Under the pieces are notes generated by a model. That model saw only the letters and a program-made list of their open reading frames with translations, ran no database searches and had not been told where the DNA came from. A stretch of DNA of 13,766 nt, taken from NCBI RefSeq assembly GCF_937920075.1, contig NZ_CALETI010000280.1, positions 1-13,766 on the forward strand, given 5' to 3'. Each line of letters opens with the position of its first letter. The first letter of the stretch is position 1. The translations under genes were made by a program, and so were the position numbers. Shown here piece by piece: positions 6,965 to 13,577 of the stretch. This DNA is from an uncultured Agitococcus sp. (lineage in GTDB: Bacteria > Pseudomonadota > Gammaproteobacteria > Pseudomonadales > Moraxellaceae).

Positions 6965-7004
6965 AAGACTTATGGCTGATTTTTTTAAACCTTGCGTAAG
7001 TCTT
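6965..7004. repeat. Inverted repeat with AAGACTTA ends
   Basis: AAGACTTA (6965-6972) is exactly inverted at 6997-7004 around 24 nt, just after the ndk stop. The right end, read on the minus strand (AAGACTTACGCAAGG), resembles the ends of the palindrome at 2198-2295 (AGGACTTACGCGG). This may be a worn relative of it. There is no terminator-like tail. Confidence 0.35.
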
Positions 7005-7018
7005 GTTAATTTTAAAAA

Positions 7019-7450
7019 TTAACGTGTACGTGGTGCAACTTCAATAGCACTAAAGAAATAAGCGATTTCACGTGCAGCAGAAGTTTCAGAGTCAGAACCG
7101 TGAACAGCATTTTCGTCGATAGAAGCAGCAAAGTCAGCACGGATAGTACCAGCAGCAGCATTTTTTGGGTTAGTTGCGCCCATAATGTCACGGTGCTTTA
7201 ATACTGCGCCTTCGCCTTCTAATACTTGAATGATCACAGGACCAGAAGTCATGAAAGCAACTAAATCAGCAAAGAAACCACGTTCTTTGTGTTCAGCATA
7301 AAAACCTTCAGCTTCAGCTTTAGATAAATGCTTCATTTTAGCAGCAACGATTTGTAAACCAGCACCTTCAAAACGGCTGTAAATTTGACCAATAACGTTT
7401 TTAGCAACTGCATCAGGCTTAATGATAGATAAAGTACGTTCGATAGCCAT
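7019..7450 (-). CDS. ndk: Nucleoside diphosphate kinase
   Basis: Ndk moves the gamma-phosphate of ATP onto other NDPs through a phosphohistidine, balancing NTP and dNTP pools. The protein is 143 residues from the chosen start, identical to E. coli Ndk. It begins MAIERTLSIIKPDAV and has the active-site His117 in NAVHGSDS. I use the ATG at 7450 rather than one five codons earlier (7465). AAGGAG lies seven nt before 7450, the upstream ATG would overlap that site, and the family starts at this Met. It has its own sigma-70-like promoter (7499-7527) and terminator (6927-6954), so it is probably monocistronic. The promoter lies within a 10-bp inverted repeat that could be an operator. Confidence 0.98.
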   Translation of the reverse strand: MAIERTLSIIKPDAVAKNVIGQIYSRFEGAGLQIVAAKMKHLSKAEAEGFYAEHKERGFFADLVAFMTSGPVIIQVLEGEGAVLKHRDIMGATNPKNAAAGTIRADFAASIDENAVHGSDSETSAAREIAYFFSAIEVAPRTR

Positions 7451-7481
7451 GTTTAGCTCCTTCAATAGAAATAAAGTTTAA

Positions 7482-7526
7482 CGACAAATTGGGGCGCGAT
7501 TATACGCAGATTTTAGCAATTTGTCG
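7482..7526. repeat. 10-bp inverted repeat flanking the ndk promoter
   Basis: CGACAAATTG (7482-7491) is perfectly inverted as CAATTTGTCG (7517-7526), with 25 bp between. The right copy covers most of the -35 box, and the left copy begins at about the predicted transcript start. That layout is typical of paired operator half-sites, but no known regulator motif is recognised. Confidence 0.5.
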
Positions 7527-7527
7527 C
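7499..7527 (-). promoter_or_regulatory. Sigma-70 promoter of ndk
   Basis: On the minus strand there is a perfect -10 TATAAT (7504-7499). It lies 17 bp from a GCGACA -35 box (7527-7522), which matches TTGACA at four of six positions. The predicted start is near 7492, about 42 nt before the ndk ATG. Confidence 0.75.
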
Positions 7528-7536
7528 GCTAGGATT

Positions 7537-7617
7537 TTAATAACTAAGTTCAATCGGCACTAAACCCGTGTGGGTATGTATTAATGTGCCTGCGACAAAA
7601 CCTTGTTCACGATTCAT
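7537..7617 (-). CDS. 26-codon frame resembling the start of a Hint domain
   Basis: An ATG at 7617, with AAGGA seven nt upstream, lies 9 nt after the rsmI stop and opens a 26-residue frame. It starts MNREQGFVAGTLIHTHTGL and ends VPIELSY. The FVAGTL-x-H-T-x-x-G-L-V-P-I-E pattern is the opening of Hint (hedgehog/intein) domains such as the pretoxin Hint of polymorphic toxins, as I recall it. Those start with a catalytic Cys directly before FVAGT. Here that position is Gly (GGT, one base from Cys TGT), and the frame stops where the rest of the domain should follow. It is most likely a fragment left by an insertion or recombination, possibly still translated with rsmI. Confidence 0.4.
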   Translation of the reverse strand: MNREQGFVAGTLIHTHTGLVPIELSY

Positions 7618-7626
7618 TATTTTTCC

Positions 7627-8469
7627 TTATTTCATTTGCTGCAAAGCCAACGCTCGATCATACAAGGCATTTTTTTTATGACCTGTTAACTCCGCCGCTA
7701 ATTGCGCACAGGCTTTAACAGGTAAATACTTTAATAACTTTAACAATAACGCATCTAACTCTTTTTCTGCCATTAAACCTGAATCTTCTGGTGCACCATC
7801 AACCACCAACACAATTTCGCCGCGTTGCTGATTTGTGTCCGACTCCACAAACACACACAACTCTGCCAAAGTACATTGTTTAATGGTTTCAAAGGTTTTG
7901 GTTAACTCTCTGGCCAACACCACACGTCTATCTGCCCCAAAAATCGCCGCCATATCTTGCACACACTCCAAAATACGATGTGGTGCTTCATAAAAGATCA
8001 ACGTTCTGCTTTCATTGGCTAAAGCTTTTAACTGTGTTTGTCGTTGACTGGTTTTAGCCGCCAAAAACCCTTCAAAACTAAAACGATCACTGGGTAAACC
8101 TGCTGCCGATAATGCTGCAATAGCAGCACAAGCACCCACCACAGGCACAACTTGAATATTGGCTTGATGTGCTGCCGCCACCAGACGATAACCTGGATCA
8201 CTGATTAATGGCGTGCCTGCATCCGAAATCAATGCCATATTTTCACCTGCCACTAGCTGTTCAATTAAGCTTTGCACACGTCCTGCTTCGTTGTGATCAT
8301 GTACGGCAACTAATGGCGTGTTAATCCCTAAATGCTGTAACAAACGGCTTGAATGTCGTGTATCCTCCGCTGCAATACGATTAACTTGGCTTAACACTTT
8401 AATCGCCCGTGCGCTAATATCCTCTAGGTTGCCAATTGGGGTGGCAACCACGTAAAGTAACCCTGTCAT
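7627..8469 (-). CDS. rsmI: 16S rRNA (cytidine-1402-2'-O)-methyltransferase
   Basis: RsmI methylates the 2'-OH of C1402 in the decoding centre of 16S rRNA, using SAM. Family motifs are VATPIGNLEDI (about 8-18), AAEDTRHS (about 33-40), and SDAGTPLISDPGY in the central tetrapyrrole-methylase fold. Length is 280 residues (E. coli 286). The frame stays open 35 codons further to 8574, but that extension is antisense to the lpoA signal peptide. The family begins within a few residues of MTGLLYVVATP, so I use the ATG at 8469. Its ribosome site is weak (GAG about 11 nt upstream). The gene diverges from lpoA across 16 bp, so its promoter must lie inside the start of lpoA. Confidence 0.96.
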   Translation of the reverse strand: MTGLLYVVATPIGNLEDISARAIKVLSQVNRIAAEDTRHSSRLLQHLGINTPLVAVHDHNEAGRVQSLIEQLVAGENMALISDAGTPLISDPGYRLVAAAHQANIQVVPVVGACAAIAALSAAGLPSDRFSFEGFLAAKTSQRQTQLKALANESRTLIFYEAPHRILECVQDMAAIFGADRRVVLARELTKTFETIKQCTLAELCVFVESDTNQQRGEIVLVVDGAPEDSGLMAEKELDALLLKLLKYLPVKACAQLAAELTGHKKNALYDRALALQQMK

Positions 8470-8485
8470 ATTTAGGAACTCAGTG

Positions 8486-9517
8486 ATGTCGTGGATTCGT
8501 TTTTTGAGTAGTAGTCTGTTGTGCTTAGCTAGTTCAGTGATGGCCAGCGAAACTAGTATTTTATTACCGAGCACAGGTACAACTGCAAAAACTGCTGAAT
8601 TTGTGCGAAATGGTTTGCTGTCGGGATACTATCAAAGTTTGGCTCAAAATAACCACAGCCCGTTTTTACGCTTTTATGATACAACGAGCAGCTCTGCAAT
8701 AGAAACCATTATCCAACAAAGCCAAAATAATGGTAGCCAACTGATTATTGGCCCTTTACTCAAAGAGCAAGTCGCACAATTAGTTAAAAATCCTCCCAAC
8801 ATCCCAGTATTAGCTTTAAACCGAGTTAATAACGAAGGTTTATCCACACTTTGGCAATTTGCCCTTGCACCTGAAGAAGAAATTGTCCCACTGATTAAAG
8901 TGATGCAGCAAAATGGCATTAAAAAAGTGCGCGTCATTGGTTTAAACGATGCTAATAGCGAACGCTTGCGTCAAGCCTTTGAGCAAACATGGACAGGCAT
9001 GGGCGGTAATTTAATGAGCAATTACACGCTCAGCCAAACCGCAACCGATGGCTTTACCCAAAGCATTAAGAAACTCATCGCAGAGCCAAATAATAAAGAC
9101 GTACAAGCTTTTTATTTAGCAAGTCCACAGTTTGCTTTATACATTATGCCCTTACTGAATTTTTATCAGCGTAATCCTCCGCCTGTGTATAGCAACTCTT
9201 TAGCTTATGACAGCCAAAAAACCAGTTTAGAACGTCAAGACTTAAACGGCTTAAGTTTTTGTGGTTTGCCGTGGGTAATTGAAACCACAAAATGGTCAAA
9301 ACCTGATGACATCATTAATGACGATCGTCTATTTGCCTTTGGTGCAGATGCGTGGTTATTAAGTCAACACATCAATAGTCGCAAAAAAATGCAATTTAAC
9401 GCCCGAACAGGCTTTATTAGTGTTGAAGAAGGCTTAATTCGCCGTCAACCTTTATGTGCTAAAGTGAGCAATGGAAATGCCCAAGCCCTCAACCCAACAA
9501 CTGGGTCAACACGCTGA
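8486..9517 (+). CDS. lpoA: LpoA/LppC-family periplasmic protein, short form
   Basis: LpoA is the outer-membrane lipoprotein that activates penicillin-binding protein 1A. This 343-residue product matches only the C-terminal LppC part, a substrate-binding-protein-like fold (SQLIIGPLLKEQVAQL, IPVLALNRVNN, FAFGADAWLL). The N-terminal TPR half of the ~600-residue enterobacterial protein is missing. The signal peptide (about residues 1-20, ending VMA) looks like an ordinary type I signal. The only Cys nearby (SSLLC, residue 13) is in a poor lipobox. I chose the ATG at 8486, with AGGAA seven nt upstream, over the adjacent GTG at 8483. It overlaps yraN by 47 nt. The rsmI/lpoA/yraN/dolP context supports the identity, but the LpoA function is inference because both the TPRs and the lipid anchor are absent. 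Confidence 0.85.
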   Translation: MSWIRFLSSSLLCLASSVMASETSILLPSTGTTAKTAEFVRNGLLSGYYQSLAQNNHSPFLRFYDTTSSSAIETIIQQSQNNGSQLIIGPLLKEQVAQLVKNPPNIPVLALNRVNNEGLSTLWQFALAPEEEIVPLIKVMQQNGIKKVRVIGLNDANSERLRQAFEQTWTGMGGNLMSNYTLSQTATDGFTQSIKKLIAEPNNKDVQAFYLASPQFALYIMPLLNFYQRNPPPVYSNSLAYDSQKTSLERQDLNGLSFCGLPWVIETTKWSKPDDIINDDRLFAFGADAWLLSQHINSRKKMQFNARTGFISVEEGLIRRQPLCAKVSNGNAQALNPTTGSTR

Positions 9518-9851
9518 ACAACGTGCCTGTAACCATCTACAGGCACAAGGTTTATCATTAATTACCCAAAATTTTTACAGCAAATACGGCGAAATTGATT
9601 TGGTGATGCTTGATAAACAGCAAACCTTAGTGTTTGTTGAAGTTCGCTATCGTAGCTCTAATCGTTTTGGCGGCGCAGTAGCCTCCGTTACGTTAAGCAA
9701 ACAACGTAAGATTATTGCTGCTGCCCGTTATTTTTTATACTGTTACCCTCAATATGCCTGTTTTAATATACGTTTTGATGTGCTTGCTATTGATAAACAA
9801 GGTAATAACACCATAACATGGCTACCTGCCGCTTTTTTAGTAGACGATTAG
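9471..9851 (+). CDS. yraN: UPF0102 protein YraN
   Basis: A small cytoplasmic protein of the UPF0102 family with a restriction-endonuclease-like fold. Its role is not firmly established, although the fold suggests nucleic-acid processing. The core pattern is present: GEIDLVMLD (Glu41, Asp43) and FVEVRYRSS (Glu57), with ITQNFYSKYG before and KQRKIIAAARYFL after. The 126 residues are typical. The start at 9471 overlaps lpoA, and an alternative ATG at 9477 would shorten it by two residues. Neither has a strong ribosome site, so coupling to lpoA translation is likely. It ends 2 nt before dolP. diaA, which separates yraN from dolP in E. coli, is absent here. Confidence 0.95.
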   Translation: MEMPKPSTQQLGQHAEQRACNHLQAQGLSLITQNFYSKYGEIDLVMLDKQQTLVFVEVRYRSSNRFGGAVASVTLSKQRKIIAAARYFLYCYPQYACFNIRFDVLAIDKQGNNTITWLPAAFLVDD

Positions 9852-9853
9852 AC

Positions 9854-10429
9854 ATGAAAAAATCTTTGATATTTTTAATGATTAGCAGTTTATGGCTGAC
9901 AGGTTGCGCGCAAATGATTGCCGCCACGTCTGGCTCTGAACCTGTTGGCAAGCTGGAAGGTGAACGCACCTTGAGCCAACGCATTGAAGATAGCAGCATT
10001 GAAAATACTGCAAATATTAATTTATATAAAATTGATCCTGAGTTTAAAAACGCCCATGTTGTTTTTATGAGCTTTCATAGTAATGTGTTAATTGCGGGTC
10101 AAGTGACGAGCATCAAACATAAACAACAAGTTGAAGACATGGTACGCAGCATTAGAGAAGTGAATTTGGTACACAACGAATTGGTTGTCACGCCACAAAT
10201 TAGCTCTTATTTAAATCGTGCTAAAGATGGTGTATTAAAACTACAAATCGCCAGTAAGCTAACGTTTATGAAAGAGTTCCCGAGTAGCCAATGCAAAGTA
10301 TTGGTGGAGAATGGAACTGTTTATTTGATGGCAAAACTGACTCGCTCTCAAACCGAACAGGTAATTAATACCATTAAAGAAACACCCGATATTACGCGAA
10401 TTGTTAAATTGGTTGATTATTTGGATTAA
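9854..10429 (+). CDS. dolP: Outer-membrane lipoprotein DolP, double BON domain
   Basis: DolP (YraP) is an outer-membrane lipoprotein that binds anionic phospholipid and supports envelope integrity and BAM function in E. coli. The chosen start at 9854 gives 191 residues, the same as E. coli DolP. The lipoprotein signal has lipobox LTGC (Cys18). Two BON domains span about 41-114 and 119-191, with the family-typical AGQVTSIKHKQQVE turn in the first and VYLMAKLTRSQTEQ in the second. A start 12 codons earlier (9818) would bury the signal peptide and overlap yraN. There is no clear Shine-Dalgarno, and with only 2 nt after the yraN stop it is probably translationally coupled. It is the last gene of lpoA-yraN-dolP and converges with sspB. 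Confidence 0.95.
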   Translation: MKKSLIFLMISSLWLTGCAQMIAATSGSEPVGKLEGERTLSQRIEDSSIENTANINLYKIDPEFKNAHVVFMSFHSNVLIAGQVTSIKHKQQVEDMVRSIREVNLVHNELVVTPQISSYLNRAKDGVLKLQIASKLTFMKEFPSSQCKVLVENGTVYLMAKLTRSQTEQVINTIKETPDITRIVKLVDYLD

Positions 10430-10453
10430 AAAATCCCTCTCGTGTAGAGAGGG
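10430..10453 (-). terminator. Intrinsic terminator after sspB, between convergent genes
   Basis: CCCTCTC (10435-10441) pairs with GAGAGGG (10447-10453) around a five-nt loop. On the minus strand the stem is followed by ATTTTTTAA, a good U-tract for sspB transcripts. On the plus strand the tail is weak, so dolP termination is less certain. The stem core is the same CCCTCTC/GAGAGGG as in the repeat at 6868-6912. Confidence 0.8.
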
Positions 10454-10460
10454 TATGTAC

Positions 10461-10922
10461 TTATTTCACCACCGATAATGTTGGCCTGCCCTTTGGTCGC
10501 TCAGGATTTTCTGATGATACTTCACTGTCAGTATTCTCAGTCGCTACGCTCAAGTTAGGTTTAACAGGCTCTGCAACAGTTACGTTCTCTACTTTTTCAA
10601 CATTGGCATATTCTTCAGCATTATCAAAAAACATACCTTGGCCATTCTCGCGTGCATAAATTGCCGCAACCGCCGCCATTGGCGCAGACACCATCATTGG
10701 CACTCCGCCAAAACGTGCAGAAAAGCTAATACCTTCATTACGAATAAATAAATCTTTGACCGCATGAGGCGCAATATTTAACACAATTTTGCCATCTTTA
10801 ACGTGTTGTGTTGGCACACGAACATTAGCCTGTGTGGCATCCACTAACAAATAAGGGGTAGCATTATTATCAACTAACCACTCATAAATGGCTCTGACCA
10901 AATAGGGACGACTTGGAGTCAT
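10461..10922 (-). CDS. sspB: ClpXP protease specificity-enhancing factor SspB
   Basis: SspB is the adaptor that tethers ssrA-tagged proteins to ClpXP for degradation. The folded substrate-binding domain is at about 1-105 (SRPYLVRAIYEWLVDN, VLNIAPHAVKDL, FSARFGGVP). A flexible acidic linker with Asp, Glu and Ser follows, and the ClpX-binding tail RPKGRPTLSVVK forms the last 12 residues. Size (153) is usual. The start at 10922 has GAGAAG about six nt upstream. It lies 13 nt after sspA, the standard two-gene operon, and is followed by the hairpin at 10430-10453. Confidence 0.97.
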   Translation of the reverse strand: MTPSRPYLVRAIYEWLVDNNATPYLLVDATQANVRVPTQHVKDGKIVLNIAPHAVKDLFIRNEGISFSARFGGVPMMVSAPMAAVAAIYARENGQGMFFDNAEEYANVEKVENVTVAEPVKPNLSVATENTDSEVSSENPERPKGRPTLSVVK

Positions 10923-10935
10923 AATTATCTTCTCA

Positions 10936-11571
10936 TTAGTGCCGTATATGTTTTTCGGCTGGTGTTAAACTATTCACAAAACCTTCTCGGCTAAATAAAC
11001 GCTCCATATAACGCAACAAGGGACGACAAGGCTTTTCGGGTAACTCTATTCTTAATATTGGCAGTCGCCATAAAATCGGGGCTAAAAGTACGTCCACCAT
11101 GGTGAACTCATCACTCATAAAAAATGGCTTTTCGGCAAAAATTGGCGCAATACTAATTAAACTTTCACGCAATTCTTTACGCGCATTTAATACCACTTCA
11201 TCATCATCTTCATGCAAAATAATGTCAACTAAGCGACACCAATCTTTTTCAATTCGATAAGCATATTGACGGGTTAAAGCTCGAGCAACAGGATACGAAG
11301 CTAATAATGGCGGATGAGGAAAACGTTCATCCAAATACTCAATCATAATTTTTGTTTCATACAAACAAACATCACGATCAACCAAAGTGGGCAAGGTATT
11401 ATAAGGATTTAAATGCGCCAAATCTTCAGGCTTTTGATGAGGGTTAATACTCACAACTTCAACTGCACATTCCTTTTCGGCCAAAACAAAGCGAACTCGA
11501 TGACTATAATGGTCATTTGCATCTGAATATAAGGTCATTACTACTGATGCTCGCTTATTCATTACCCCCAT
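10936..11571 (-). CDS. sspA: Stringent starvation protein A
   Basis: SspA is a glutathione-S-transferase-fold protein that binds RNA polymerase and shifts transcription in stationary phase and starvation. It has no known transferase activity. The thioredoxin-like half covers about 10-88 (VMTLYSDANDHYSHRVRFVL, NPYNTLPTLVDRD), and the helical half follows. The conserved surface loop PHP is at residues 85-87. Length (211) is normal. I use the ATG at 11571, eight nt after AAGGAG. A second in-frame ATG at 11562 is about 17 nt from that site and less likely. An out-of-frame ATG at 11575 opens a 6-codon frame overlapping the start. sspB follows 13 nt downstream. The genes lie beside petABC, as in many beta- and gammaproteobacteria. 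Confidence 0.96.
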   Translation of the reverse strand: MGVMNKRASVVMTLYSDANDHYSHRVRFVLAEKECAVEVVSINPHQKPEDLAHLNPYNTLPTLVDRDVCLYETKIMIEYLDERFPHPPLLASYPVARALTRQYAYRIEKDWCRLVDIILHEDDDEVVLNARKELRESLISIAPIFAEKPFFMSDEFTMVDVLLAPILWRLPILRIELPEKPCRPLLRYMERLFSREGFVNSLTPAEKHIRH

Positions 11572-11605
11572 ACATTTTGCTCCTTTTAAAATTATATTTA
11601 CCTTA

Positions 11606-11614
11606 AGTATAACA
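11606..11614 (-). promoter_or_regulatory. Possible extended -10 promoter of sspA
   Basis: The minus strand reads TG-T-TATACT, an extended -10 element, in the 60-bp gap between the petC terminator and sspA. No good -35 box is seen. A further TATAAT-like run occurs closer to the gene. Confidence 0.35.
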
Positions 11615-11627
11615 ATAACAAACTCTC

Positions 11628-11659
11628 AAAAAAAAGGGCAACTTATCGTTGCCCTTTTT
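11628..11659 (-). terminator. Intrinsic terminator of the petABC operon
   Basis: GGGCAAC (11636-11642) pairs with GTTGCCC (11648-11654) around TTATC, extended by A and T runs on both sides. On the minus strand it lies 15 nt after the petC stop and ends in eight consecutive T residues. It separates petABC from sspAB. Confidence 0.92.
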
Positions 11660-11673
11660 GATGGATTTAAGTC

Positions 11674-12342
11674 TTATTTGACATCTTTCCAATACTCTTT
11701 GTTCAGCAAATACACTGGAACAAACATAATGGCTAAGAATAATAATACCCAAACACCTAAACGTTCACGCTCAGTACGGATTGGTTCAGCCATATAAGTC
11801 ATAAAGTTAACCAAGTCACCGACTGCAACTTTATAATCTTCTGGGCCTAAATCTTGCTCTAAGCTATCTAACACATGAGGCATCGCCACGTCTTTAAATA
11901 CGCGGTTATTAACCCCCCACGGACGTTTGTCGTCTGGATAAAAGTTTAACAGATAGGTGTAAACCCAATCAGGACTCTGCAAACGTGTTTCTAAGCTTAA
12001 ATCAGGTGGAGCATTACCAAACCATTTAGCTTGATCCTTTTTATTGACCTTAGTATCCATACCATCACCAATTTTCTCGGTGGTAAACATCATATACTGT
12101 TCAACTAACTTTGGGTCAATCTCTAAATCTTGAGCCATACGTTCATAGCGTAAATACTTAGCACTATGACAGCCTAAACAGTAGCTAATAAAAATCTTAG
12201 CTCCGTTTTGTAAAGACTCTTTGTTATGCAAATCGACTGGTGCTTTTTCACATTTGGGCAAAGTACCACAAGCACCACCACCACCTGCTAAAGCCAAGGC
12301 TGGACTTAACATGAGGGCAAATAATAAAAATAACTTTTTCAT
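11674..12342 (-). CDS. petC: Ubiquinol-cytochrome c reductase, cytochrome c1 subunit
   Basis: Cytochrome c1 takes electrons from the Rieske protein and passes them to a soluble cytochrome c. The signal peptide ends ALALA (residue 19). The haem c site CLGCH is at 55-59, the probable axial Met154 is in AMPHVL, and GNAPPDLSL is the family segment before it. A C-terminal membrane anchor spans about 196-213. The length of 222 residues is on the short side of the family, which lacks large insertions here. Cys25 and Cys31 in the GGGACGTLPKC segment are extra and could form a disulfide. The start overlaps the petB stop by one base (TAATG) and has GGAGG nine nt upstream. It is the last gene of petABC. 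Confidence 0.97.
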   Translation of the reverse strand: MKKLFLLFALMLSPALALAGGGGACGTLPKCEKAPVDLHNKESLQNGAKIFISYCLGCHSAKYLRYERMAQDLEIDPKLVEQYMMFTTEKIGDGMDTKVNKKDQAKWFGNAPPDLSLETRLQSPDWVYTYLLNFYPDDKRPWGVNNRVFKDVAMPHVLDSLEQDLGPEDYKVAVGDLVNFMTYMAEPIRTERERLGVWVLLFLAIMFVPVYLLNKEYWKDVK

Positions 12343-13577
12343 TAGTGCTTTCCTCCAGTCACACGTTTAGGTGGCTGTTTACAGGTCTCAATTGAGGTGT
12401 AAATAGGCATTAATAAGAAGAATAAGAAATATAAAATGGTGAAAATTTGTGACATCAGTGTGCTAACAGGCGTTGCAGGCACTACACCTAAATAACCCAA
12501 ACTGATAAAGCTCACCACAAAAATACCCAACCAAACTTTACTCATCCAACCTTTGTAACGCATAGATTTGACTGGACTCTTATCTAACCACGGCAAGACA
12601 AAGAGAATCGCAATCGCCGCACCCATGGCAATCACACCACCTAACTTAGAAGGAACGGCACGTAAAATTGCATAAAATGGTGTGTAATACCAAACTGGTG
12701 CAATGTGTGCTGGCGTTTTTAAGGGGTTTGCTGGGTCATAGTTTGGCTTCTCTAAGAAATAACCGCCACCATCAGGGAAGAAGAAAATGACTAAAGAGAA
12801 GATAAATAAGAAGACAACAATGCCCACTAAGTCATGGACTGTGTAATAAGGATGGAAAGCAATACCATCTAAAGGTACACCATTTTCATCTTTTACTTTT
12901 TTGATATCTACACCATCAGGGTTGTTAGAACCTACATGATGTAAGGCGACTAAGTGCATAAACACCAAGCCAACCAAAATTAATGGAATGACTGCAACAT
13001 GAATCGCAAAGAAACGGTTTAAGGTCGCACCAGATAATAAATAATCACCACGCACCCAAGTGACGAGGGCATCACCCACCACAGGAATAGCACCTGCTAA
13101 GTTAAGAATAACTTGTGCACCCCAGTAGGACATATTACCCCAAGGTAATAAATAACCAAAAAAACCTTCGGCCATTAAACATAAATAAATAGCCATACCA
13201 ATTAACCACACTAATTCACGTGGTTTTTGGTAAGAGCCGTAGAGCAAACCACGGAACATATGTAAGTACACAACCACAAAAAACGCTGACGCGCCTGTGG
13301 AGTGCATATAACGAATTAACCAACCGTATTCTACGTCACGCATGATGTATTCGATAGAATCGAAAGCACCTTCAGCGGTAGGGCTATACATCATCGTTAA
13401 CCAAAAGCCTGTCAATAATTGGTTAACTAATACCACCATTGACAATACACCAAAGAAGTACCAGAAGTTAAAGTTCTTGGGTGCATAGTATTTTGACATA
13501 TGATATTCATAAGTTTCAGTCGCGGGGAAACGCGCATCAACCCATGACATCAAATTGGAAAATAACTTATTTTTCAT
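12342..13577 (-). CDS. petB: Ubiquinol-cytochrome c reductase, cytochrome b subunit
   Basis: Cytochrome b is the membrane core of complex III. It holds haems bL and bH and the quinol oxidation (Qo) and reduction (Qi) sites. Helix B carries His92 and His106, and helix D carries His193 and His208. The helix-D spacing is one residue longer than in mitochondrial cytochrome b. The Qo-site motif reads PVWY (294-297) in place of the usual PEWY. The 411 residues comprise about eight hydrophobic spans, so this is the full-length, unsplit form. The start at 13577 shares one base with the petA stop (TAATG), and GGGGAG lies about nine nt upstream. It belongs to the petA-petB-petC operon. Confidence 0.98.
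   Translation of the reverse strand: MKNKLFSNLMSWVDARFPATETYEYHMSKYYAPKNFNFWYFFGVLSMVVLVNQLLTGFWLTMMYSPTAEGAFDSIEYIMRDVEYGWLIRYMHSTGASAFFVVVYLHMFRGLLYGSYQKPRELVWLIGMAIYLCLMAEGFFGYLLPWGNMSYWGAQVILNLAGAIPVVGDALVTWVRGDYLLSGATLNRFFAIHVAVIPLILVGLVFMHLVALHHVGSNNPDGVDIKKVKDENGVPLDGIAFHPYYTVHDLVGIVVFLFIFSLVIFFFPDGGGYFLEKPNYDPANPLKTPAHIAPVWYYTPFYAILRAVPSKLGGVIAMGAAIAILFVLPWLDKSPVKSMRYKGWMSKVWLGIFVVSFISLGYLGVVPATPVSTLMSQIFTILYFLFFLLMPIYTSIETCKQPPKRVTGGKH

Noticed and set aside
8470..8574. N-terminal extension of RsmI to an upstream ATG at 8574
   Set aside because: It is antisense to the lpoA signal peptide and has no family match. RsmI homologues start close to the VATPIGN motif.
8674..8937. Minus-strand 87-codon frame within lpoA
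   Set aside because: It is antisense to the coding strand, with no ribosome site and an unlikely residue composition.
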